Shown here one piece after another: positions 1 to 4,837 of a stretch of 5,056 nt of DNA. Position 1 is the stretch's first letter. Every line of letters starts with the position of its first letter. The position numbers were made by a program, and so were the translations under genes. Where the stretch lies: assembly GCA_027435495.1 (NCBI GenBank), contig DAHZZC010000298.1, forward strand, positions 1-5,056, written 5' to 3'. Origin of the DNA: Planctomycetales bacterium. GTDB lineage: Bacteria; Planctomycetota; Planctomycetia; Isosphaerales; Isosphaeraceae. The notes beneath the pieces are model-generated. The model saw only the letters and a program-made list of their open reading frames with translations, was not told the origin of the DNA and ran no database searches.

Positions 1-1
1 C

Positions 2-250
2 ATCGCCTGCTGGTTCATCGACACGGATTACAACGGCGAATGCTTCTTCGTCCGTCACGCCTACTTCCTCGGGGCCGACGACCCTTACGGCAAGCTCAAG
101 CGGGCGCTTCGGGCCGAGATCGATGAGGCCCAATGGTCGAGCCTCTACAGCCCGAAGAGCTACCCGTTCGACCCGCCCGCCTCGGGGAAGATCGCCGTGA
201 AGGTGATTAATCACTACGGCGATGAGGTTTTGAAGGTCTACAAGGTCTGA
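2..250 (+). CDS. C-terminal end of a probable site-specific DNA methyltransferase (Mod-like), partial
   Basis: The reading frame is open from the left edge to a TGA at 248-250 and gives 82 residues, the C-terminus of a gene that starts outside the window. It contains the segments WFIDTDYNGE, FFVRHAYFLG, LKRALRAEID and a closing VKVINHYGDEVLKVYKV. From memory, these resemble the conserved tail of large adenine-specific DNA methyltransferases of the Mod (COG2189, type III restriction-modification-like) group, which methylate adenine using S-adenosylmethionine. The catalytic motifs (DPPY and FxGxG) would lie upstream and cannot be seen, so the assignment rests only on the tail. If correct, a helicase/nuclease Res partner may lie upstream. 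The codon composition and the smooth run to the stop suggest an intact 3' end. The gene converges with the helix-turn-helix gene that follows. Confidence 0.6.
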   Translation: MACWFIDTDYNGECFFVRHAYFLGADDPYGKLKRALRAEIDEAQWSSLYSPKSYPFDPPASGKIAVKVINHYGDEVLKVYKV

Positions 251-278
251 CCGTCTGGGACCTTCGGCATCGGAAACG

Positions 279-299
279 CCTCGCCCTCTCCTGGCGAGG
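279..299. terminator. Perfect 7-bp hairpin in the convergent gap (possible terminator)
   Basis: CCTCGCC (279-285) and GGCGAGG (293-299) form a perfect 7-bp inverted repeat with a 7-base loop. It starts 29 bases after the stop codon of the methyltransferase-like gene, between two converging genes, where a terminator is expected. No T-run follows on either strand, so it is at best a weak or factor-assisted terminator. The rest of 251-363 shows nothing else I can support. Confidence 0.35.
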
Positions 300-363
300 A
301 TTCGTCGCGGAAACGGCTCGCTCGCGGTTCCTGTCCTGCGACGACCAAATTCCTGGCTCAAAG

Positions 364-816
364 TCAGGCGGTTCCTGCCCCGCCGGCGCCTCGGACCGAC
401 TTCCGGGATTTCGGCCGGCTCCCGGATTTACCAGTCTTCCGGGAGGTCCCGGCGGGTTGGACCACGCTTGCCAGCAATTCGGCCATCCTTCGACCCGCCG
501 CGCATTCACACCGGGCCAGTTCAGCCATCTCCGCGAAGCTCAACTGAGGATCCGGGAACGGTAGCCGGCCCTCGGCCTCCTCGGCGGTCGCCATCAGATG
601 GTAGAGCTTCTGCTCGTGCCGGACCTTCACGCCGCATCGCCTGAGGAATTCCAGCTCCCGGTAAAAGGTCCGAAGTCCGATTCCCAGTTCGGCCAGGAGT
701 TCGGGACGCGACCGCGGCTTTTCCGCGAGCAGACTCACCAGCCGATGGAATCGCGAGGCCCGATCCAGGGTGATATGCACCGACGGACGCCTTCGACTGC
801 TCGACGATCGACTCAT
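364..816 (-). CDS. Small winged helix-turn-helix protein, WYL-regulator N-terminus-like, no WYL domain
   Basis: This is a 150-residue putative DNA-binding protein. A basic, Ser/Arg-rich N-terminus (residues 1-12) is followed by a winged helix-turn-helix at about 17-73: RFHRLVSLL, then RPELLAELGIGLRTFYRELEFLRR as helix-turn-recognition helix, GVKV, and a wing ending in LYHL. The pattern (R.TF/IYR-L--LR--GV-V----Y-L) is that of the DeoR/HTH_11 domain at the start of WYL-family regulators. After it comes a linker-like PFPDPQLSFAEMAELA (86-101), where WYL proteins have a similar junction, but the protein then ends in a basic low-complexity tail (about 123-150, rich in S, R, K, G) instead of a WYL domain. 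The ATG at 816 is preceded by GAGGAAG (825-831 on the + strand) at 8 bases, which supports this start. It is divergent from the LEARQLL gene and could act on the shared upstream region. The target and any ligand are unknown. Confidence 0.75.
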   Translation of the reverse strand: MSRSSSSRRRPSVHITLDRASRFHRLVSLLAEKPRSRPELLAELGIGLRTFYRELEFLRRCGVKVRHEQKLYHLMATAEEAEGRLPFPDPQLSFAEMAELARCECAAGRRMAELLASVVQPAGTSRKTGKSGSRPKSRKSVRGAGGAGTA

Positions 817-857
817 GATCGGGACTTCCTCGCAGGTCCCTCTCCCCTCGGCCCGAC

Positions 858-874
858 ACCCCGGACGCCGGGGT
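858..874. repeat. Perfect 7-bp inverted repeat upstream of the HTH gene
   Basis: ACCCCGG (858-864) and CCGGGGT (868-874) are exact reverse complements separated by ACG. The repeat lies 41 bases upstream of the HTH gene start, within its probable leader or promoter. It could be a hairpin in the 5' leader or an operator. No T-run follows on either strand, so a terminator is less likely. Confidence 0.35.
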
Positions 875-900
875 CAAGGTGCCTACACTTCCCATTCCGC

Positions 901-926
901 CAGCAAGCTTCTCGCCCAGCTTGCTG
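901..926. promoter_or_regulatory. Perfect 9-bp dyad with 8-bp spacer, candidate operator
   Basis: CAGCAAGCT (901-909) and AGCTTGCTG (918-926) are perfect reverse complements separated by 8 bases, giving a 26-bp dyad in the divergent region between the HTH gene and the LEARQLL gene. Reading toward the HTH gene, a TTGACA hexamer (941-936) sits just upstream, so the dyad would cover the position of a -10 box. That placement is typical of an operator, but no good -10 hexamer is visible at the standard spacing. The adjacent HTH protein is a natural candidate to bind here (inference). It could instead be an RNA hairpin in the leader. Confidence 0.4.
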
Positions 927-969
927 AAGTTCTCCTGTCAACCTCGGCCGGTGGATTTGGAAGGTGCGG

Positions 970-975
970 ATTATC
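970..975 (-). promoter_or_regulatory. Possible -10 box (GATAAT) for the HTH gene
   Basis: On the - strand GATAAT matches TATAAT at five of six positions and lies in a locally AT-richer stretch (about 955-1010). The hexamer 17 bases upstream, TTCGTT, is a poor -35. If used, it would give a leader of about 145 bases containing both inverted repeats. This is weak evidence only; the composition of planctomycete promoters is not well known to me. Confidence 0.2.
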
Positions 976-1179
976 GGGGCTGCAACAATTCTAACGAATC
1001 TCTCAAGACTTCCGAACATGCTGCCGATTCCTATCGAGGAGGCAGAATTCAGTGGCGCTCGTGCCCGCGCGGGCCGCCTGGTTTACGGACCGTGGCGGCC
1101 TGGGCAGGTGAGGGCGGTCGATCTCGGGGCGGGCCACCGAGCATTGACCAACGACCCGAGGAAAAGGGGTGTCTGATCC

Positions 1180-3051
1180 ATGTCGAAGCGGAACCCAACG
1201 CCATTACGGACCGTTCGGCTTCGGCCGCGGGCGGAGGGCCTCGAGGCGCGGCAACTCCTGACGACCCAGTCGACGGTCCTGCCGCTGGCCCCGGTCACGG
1301 GTCACCCCACCGCTCAGGTTAGTGGGACCGACCCCAGCGGGGCGCACTGGACGCTCAAGCTGTACGGGCCGGGGACTCTCAACGTGGTCGACGCCGCTGG
1401 AAATGCCTTTTCGAAGGCGACGGCCAATACTCCCGACCTCATTAATACCATCACGGTCGGCGGATCGGTCACCTCCGAGACGCGTCTGGTCGGGACGGTC
1501 ACCCCCGCGCCCAACGGCGATTCTAACGTCTATTTTCAGAACCTGCTCGTCACGCCCAGCGGCTCGCAGGGAAGGATCGACCAGGGCCAGGTCAATAACT
1601 TCCGGCAGCAGCAGCTCGGCATCGCCGCCATCGACATGCCCAACTTCTACATGGCCCATACCAGCACGACGTTGCCCGCGACGACCTCGCCGGTGCACAG
1701 CACGGCCCAGCTTGCCGGCTATATCAACATCCCCGGCGGCGTGATCAACCTTCGGTTCGGCGGCGTCGATGCGACGTACACGCCAACCGGCGGGACGCCG
1801 CTCAACCAGAGCGGCAAGAGCAACGAGTTTGTGATCAACCTCGGGCTGCCGATCATTATCGGAACGAGCGTGATCGTCAACAGCGTCACCACGACGGCCC
1901 AGGCCAACACAACCGCGGGCGCGCCGGCCTTCCAGGACATGGCGACGTTCCTGGTCAGCGGCCGGCTGAACCTGTTCCAGGCCAACACCATCAACGGTGC
2001 GACGGGCAGCGGCCTGGTCCCCACTCAGTTCGCGGCCCAGACCCCCACAGGCACTCTCTCGCCCGGCGGTACGTTTCTGATCGCCCAGGGAAGCTCTGGC
2101 GGCACCGGGCAGATCGGAGACGTTCGGGTCGGCGGCAACGCGACCAACTTCACCACCCTGGTCGATGAGTATCCGATTACCTCGACTCCCGTGGAGGGCG
2201 CCCTCGACGCCAAGATCAGCAACTACTTCATCGGCGGTGAGACAAATAACGTTCTGCTGATCGCTCCATCCGGCTCGAGAAACGTCCAGTTCGGCCTGGG
2301 GATGGACAACGCCCGGATTAACACACTGACCATCCAGAACCTCAAGATCAACCGGGACATGACCAACTCGGAAGTGACCTCGACGCGGGTGATCCAGAAC
2401 CTCCAGATTGGTGGCAATGTCGAGAATTCGAATATTCAGGCTGGCTACGGCCAGGGACTCTTCGAGGATTCTGCTTCGCCGGCGACCAGCATCTTCGGTA
2501 GCGGGACGGGCGCGTTCTACGGCGACCCGCCAGCGACGATCAGCAACCACAGGCTTGGTATCCAGTCGAACCAGCTCGAGCCCTTCGCGATGAATGGCGG
2601 CCTCATCAACGGCCGGATCGCCGGCAACATCGTCAACTCGATCATCTCGGCCTCGGTCGATCCCAACCCCTCCGGGCTGGCAACCTCGTACGTGGACACG
2701 AGCGGCACGTTCGTCAACAAGAACAACCCCAACTTCCCGTTCGGTGCGCCGTCGAACCTCTACCTGCCCCGTGGGCAGATCAACCTGAAGTTCGAGGGAA
2801 CGGTGAACAACTCGGGGAGCCTGCTGCTCGCACCCGGCGCCCCGACCAACGCGGCGTTCTTCGCCCGAACCGTCCACATCAAGAAGGGTCCGGTCATCCC
2901 GCCGAGCGTCCCGTATCAGCCCTATGTGGCACCCACGGTCTATACCAAGGGTCAAACGGCGCTCACGGGCATGTTCAAGGTGGACCATATTCCGGCCAAC
3001 ACGGCGGTCCTTCGCCACGCCCAGCGCGCGGCGACGGGCAAGAAAGCCTGA
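1180..3051 (+). CDS. LEPR-XLL-type (LEARQLL) planctomycete surface/extracellular protein, function unknown
   Basis: This 623-residue protein is of unknown function. The N-terminus has several basic residues (1-18) followed by LEARQLLT (21-28), a variant of the LEPR-XLL / LEDRxLL motif found at the start of many large planctomycete proteins thought to be exported. There is no classical hydrophobic signal peptide and no transmembrane segment. The body is rich in Asn, Thr, Gly and Ser, has no cysteine and one tryptophan (57). Similar segments recur: VGGSVTSE (93-100), VGGNATNF (317-324), INRDMTNSEV (390-399), IGGNVENSNIQA (410-421), IAGNIVNSIISA (480-491) and FEGTVNNSGSLL (538-549). They alternate hydrophobic residues with G and NS turns, which suggests a beta-solenoid or beta-rich fold (inference). 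No dockerin, PEP-CTERM sorting signal, LPXTG or enzyme motif is visible; the C-terminus is short and basic. The ATG is preceded by AAGGGG (1164-1169) at a suitable distance, and the motif at residue 21 supports this start. It is monocistronic, closed by the terminator downstream. Confidence 0.85.
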   Translation: MSKRNPTPLRTVRLRPRAEGLEARQLLTTQSTVLPLAPVTGHPTAQVSGTDPSGAHWTLKLYGPGTLNVVDAAGNAFSKATANTPDLINTITVGGSVTSETRLVGTVTPAPNGDSNVYFQNLLVTPSGSQGRIDQGQVNNFRQQQLGIAAIDMPNFYMAHTSTTLPATTSPVHSTAQLAGYINIPGGVINLRFGGVDATYTPTGGTPLNQSGKSNEFVINLGLPIIIGTSVIVNSVTTTAQANTTAGAPAFQDMATFLVSGRLNLFQANTINGATGSGLVPTQFAAQTPTGTLSPGGTFLIAQGSSGGTGQIGDVRVGGNATNFTTLVDEYPITSTPVEGALDAKISNYFIGGETNNVLLIAPSGSRNVQFGLGMDNARINTLTIQNLKINRDMTNSEVTSTRVIQNLQIGGNVENSNIQAGYGQGLFEDSASPATSIFGSGTGAFYGDPPATISNHRLGIQSNQLEPFAMNGGLINGRIAGNIVNSIISASVDPNPSGLATSYVDTSGTFVNKNNPNFPFGAPSNLYLPRGQINLKFEGTVNNSGSLLLAPGAPTNAAFFARTVHIKKGPVIPPSVPYQPYVAPTVYTKGQTALTGMFKVDHIPANTAVLRHAQRAATGKKA

Positions 3052-3068
3052 TCACGTTCCATCAAACG

Positions 3069-3124
3069 AAAAATCGCAGGGGCTCAGTGGCCTTTCAAGG
3101 CAAACTGGGCCCCGGCGATTTTGA
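3069..3124. terminator. Long bidirectional terminator hairpin between the LEARQLL gene and purD
   Basis: Nearly the whole convergent gap folds into one hairpin. The outer stem pairs AAAATCGC (3070-3077) with GCGATTTT (3115-3122). The middle stem pairs GGGGCTCAGT (3079-3088) with ACTGGGCCCC (3104-3113), with one T-G wobble. The inner stem GCC/GGC (extendable to GCCTT/AAGGC) closes at 3090-3101. The GC-rich core is flanked by A's on one side and T's on the other, so both transcripts end in a GC stem followed by U's (five on the - strand, counting 3069-3073). This is the arrangement of an intrinsic terminator serving both converging genes. Confidence 0.8.
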
Positions 3125-3127
3125 GGT

Positions 3128-4639
3128 TCAGCCGCCTTCCGATCGCGAGGTCCGGCCGGCAATATCGCGGCGATACCAGGCCCCTGGGAACCGGATCATC
3201 CGGGCGGCCTCGTAGGCGCGGGCCTGGGCCTGCTCGATTGTATCTCCGATCGCGGTGACGTTGAGCACCCGGCCGCCGTCGGTCACGATCCGGGCGTCTC
3301 GCCCCGGGCCCGCCTCGGCACGGAGCGTGGTTCCGGCGTGAAAAACCTTGGTGTCGGGAAGCTTCTCGACAGCCTCAAGGTTCAGGATCGGGCGCTCGCG
3401 CTCGTAGTGGCCGGGATAGCCCTCGGCTGCGATGACCACGGTGACGGAAGGCCGAGGATCCCACTCGATCGCGACCCGATCAAGCTGCTCGTCGGCCGTG
3501 GCTTCCAGCAGGTCGACCAGGTCCGACTTCAGCCGCATCATCAGGACCTGGGTCTCGGGATCGCCGAAGCGGACGTTGAATTCCAGGACCTTCGGTCCCT
3601 GGTTGGTGAGCATCAGCCCGGCGTACAGGACCCCGCGGAACGGCCGGCGCGCTCGTTTCAACGCGTGGATCGCCGGAACGAGCACCTCACGCTCGACCTG
3701 CTCCATCAGGTCGGGCGTCATCATCGGGGTCGGTGAGAAGGCACCCATGCCGCCGGTATTCGGTCCTTCGTCGTGGTCGAAGGCACGCTTGTAGTCCTGC
3801 GACGATTCGAGCGGGATGATGGTCCGGCCGTCGGTAATCGCCAGAACGCTGATCTCCCGGCCGTCGAGCCGCTCCTCGATGAGAAGTCGATCGCCGGCCT
3901 GGCCGAAGATCCGGCGAACCATGATCTGGTCGATGGCTTCCAGCGCCTCTCGGAGGTTGTCGCAGACGAAGACACCCTTGCCGGCGGCGAGCCCGTCAGC
4001 CTTGAGGACCAGGCTGACGGGTCGGCCGAGCACGAAGTCGCGCGCCTCGGCGGTCGATGAAAAGACCCGACGCTGACCGCGTTCCTCGATCTCCACCTGC
4101 ACGCCCGGGCTGAGCATCTCGCGCGGGTCCATGATCCGATCGATGGCCTCGATCGCCTCGCTGGCGGTCCGACAGTGCAGGGTGTGCCGGATCGTTGAGC
4201 GGCCTCGCGACCGAATCGTCAGGGCGACCTCACGCGAGAGGGCATAGTGCTCGGCGTCGGGAGCGGAGCGGAAGACGCGGTAGTCGGCCGTTGGAATGCC
4301 GGCCTGCCGCATCAGGTCCTTCGCGAAGACCTTGCTCCCTTCCAGTTCAGCGGCCTCCTTGCGCGGGCCGAAGACCTTCAGCCCCTCGCGCTGGAAGAGA
4401 TCGACGATCCCTCGGTTGAGCGGCTCCTCGGGGCCGACCACGGTCAGACCGATTCCTTCCTTGCGGGCGAACTGAACCAGTCCGCGCGTGTCGCCCGGCT
4501 CGATGGCGATGTTCTGCACGTCGAGCGCCGTTCCGGCGTTCCCCGGCGCGCAGAAGACGGCCGTGACCCGGGGCGATTGCTTGAGCTTCCAGCAGAGGGC
4601 GTGCTCTCGCCCTCCCTTGCCTACCACGAGAACTTTCAA
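3128..4639 (-). CDS. purD: Phosphoribosylamine-glycine ligase (GAR synthetase) with internal 70-residue duplication
   Basis: GAR synthetase joins 5-phosphoribosylamine and glycine using ATP, the second step of de novo purine synthesis, in the cytoplasm. The N-terminal domain has VLVVGKGGREHALCWKL (3-19), APGNAGTA (31-38) and VGPEEPL (68-74). The ATP-grasp domain has KADGLAAGKG (213-222), IEERLDGREIS (254-264), SSQDYKRAFDHDEGPNTGGMGAF (split at about 279-301) and the family signature RFGDPETQ (357-364) preceded by LEFN, whose Glu353 and Asn355 match the expected metal ligands. The C-terminal domain has VVIAAEGYPG (401-410). At 503 residues it is about 70 longer than usual. The excess lies between GIPTADYRVF and KADGLAAGKG and is a tandem duplication: residues 121-187 align without gaps to 191-257. 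The first copy lacks the ATP-binding lysine/glycine segment; the second is canonical, so activity is probably kept. The start is TTG, chosen because AGGAG lies 8 bases upstream and translation begins directly at the conserved motif. Confidence 0.97.
   Translation of the reverse strand: MKVLVVGKGGREHALCWKLKQSPRVTAVFCAPGNAGTALDVQNIAIEPGDTRGLVQFARKEGIGLTVVGPEEPLNRGIVDLFQREGLKVFGPRKEAAELEGSKVFAKDLMRQAGIPTADYRVFRSAPDAEHYALSREVALTIRSRGRSTIRHTLHCRTASEAIEAIDRIMDPREMLSPGVQVEIEERGQRRVFSSTAEARDFVLGRPVSLVLKADGLAAGKGVFVCDNLREALEAIDQIMVRRIFGQAGDRLLIEERLDGREISVLAITDGRTIIPLESSQDYKRAFDHDEGPNTGGMGAFSPTPMMTPDLMEQVEREVLVPAIHALKRARRPFRGVLYAGLMLTNQGPKVLEFNVRFGDPETQVLMMRLKSDLVDLLEATADEQLDRVAIEWDPRPSVTVVIAAEGYPGHYERERPILNLEAVEKLPDTKVFHAGTTLRAEAGPGRDARIVTDGGRVLNVTAIGDTIEQAQARAYEAARMIRFPGAWYRRDIAGRTSRSEGG
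3860..4279 (-). repeat. Tandem duplication inside purD (two 210-bp units)
   Basis: Unit 1 (4070-4279, residues 121-190) and unit 2 (3860-4069, residues 191-260) align in register with a period of exactly 70 codons. Over residues 121-187 against 191-257 I count 25 of 67 identities without a gap, including RVF, C156/C226, EA-EAID-IM and IEER. The best DNA block, 4130-4159 against 3920-3949, is identical at 25 of 30 positions. Unit 1 has diverged most where unit 2 carries KADGLAAGKG. The level of divergence indicates an old duplication and not an assembly error. Confidence 0.8.
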
Positions 4640-4647
4640 GGCTCCAA

Positions 4648-4652
4648 CTCCT
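4648..4652 (-). promoter_or_regulatory. Ribosome binding site that fixes the TTG start of purD
   Basis: On the - strand AGGAG lies 8 bases before TTG (4639-4637). No ATG or GTG lies at an equivalent position, and the conserved PurD N-terminus (KVLVVG) begins at the next codon, so TTG is the best-supported start. Confidence 0.75.
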
Positions 4653-4824
4653 GGCCCGCGATGCCGACGGTCTGCTCTTCGCCCCTTCGCACCATACTAG
4701 TCTATGGCAAGGCCGCCCCGCGACGCGAATTCAAGGTCAACACCTTCGGACCGGGGATTCTCGGATCGCCATCGATGCGGTACACTCGAAGTTGTGAAAT
4801 CGGGATCATGACGAGGATCGTACT

Positions 4825-4830
4825 GGAGAG
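4825..4830 (+). promoter_or_regulatory. Ribosome binding site of asd, favouring the GTG start at 4838
   Basis: GGAGAG lies 7 bases before GTG (4838-4840). An in-frame ATG exists at 4808, ten codons upstream, but it has no Shine-Dalgarno sequence and would add residues before the Rossmann strand that are not typical of the family. Confidence 0.65.
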
Positions 4831-4837
4831 CCGGGTC

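Larger units (their letters stand above)
817..1179. other. 363-base divergent intergenic region without a supported gene
   Basis: This stretch separates the starts of the HTH gene (leftward) and the LEARQLL gene (rightward). It holds the Shine-Dalgarno sequence of the HTH gene (825-831), the inverted repeats at 858-874 and 901-926, an AT-richer island around 955-1010, and a possible 19-codon mini-ORF at 1052-1111. Near its right end, AAGGGG (1164-1169) is the ribosome binding site of the LEARQLL gene. Longer open frames here have no recognisable protein content, and I could not find a convincing sigma-70 promoter for the rightward gene. Confidence 0.6.
4640..4837. promoter_or_regulatory. Divergent promoter region between purD and asd
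   Basis: These 198 bases must carry the promoters of both genes. The only AT-rich patch near purD is at about 4692-4705, where the - strand reads TAGACTAGTAT; TAGTAT could be a -10, but there is no matching -35. For asd, TACACT (4781-4786) with TTCTCG (4758-4763) at a 17-base spacing is a weak sigma-70-like pair that would give a leader of about 45 bases. Neither call is strong. No riboswitch or long inverted repeat was seen here. Confidence 0.3.

Noticed and set aside
207..509. 100-codon - strand frame at the left
   Set aside because: It overlaps the ends of two better supported genes, the methyltransferase-like tail and the HTH gene, and its product is Arg/Pro-rich without motifs.
1144..1149. 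TTGACC as a -35 box for the LEARQLL gene
   Set aside because: A -10 box at the normal distance would fall in the ribosome binding site, leaving no leader; no suitable hexamer is there.
964..1176. 70-codon open frame ending 4 bases before the LEARQLL start, with an internal ATG at 1018
   Set aside because: No Shine-Dalgarno sequence at suitable distance from either start, Arg/Gly/Ala-rich product without motifs, and the frame overlaps the ribosome binding site of the real gene.
879..1322. 147-codon + strand open frame running into the LEARQLL gene
   Set aside because: Low-complexity Gly/Pro/Arg-rich product typical of a shadow frame, and it overlaps the well-supported gene in another frame.
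1204..3018. 604-codon open frame on the - strand opposite the LEARQLL gene
   Set aside because: It is an antisense shadow produced by the strong codon-position bias of GC-rich DNA. The product is Arg/Asp/Val-rich with no recognisable motif, and the + strand frame has the LEARQLL motif, a ribosome binding site and a terminator.
4070..4279. The extra 70 residues of PurD as a frameshift artefact, intein or inserted element
   Set aside because: The frame is continuous, the segment aligns in register with the following 70 residues over its whole length, and no intein splice motifs or insertion-sequence ends are present.
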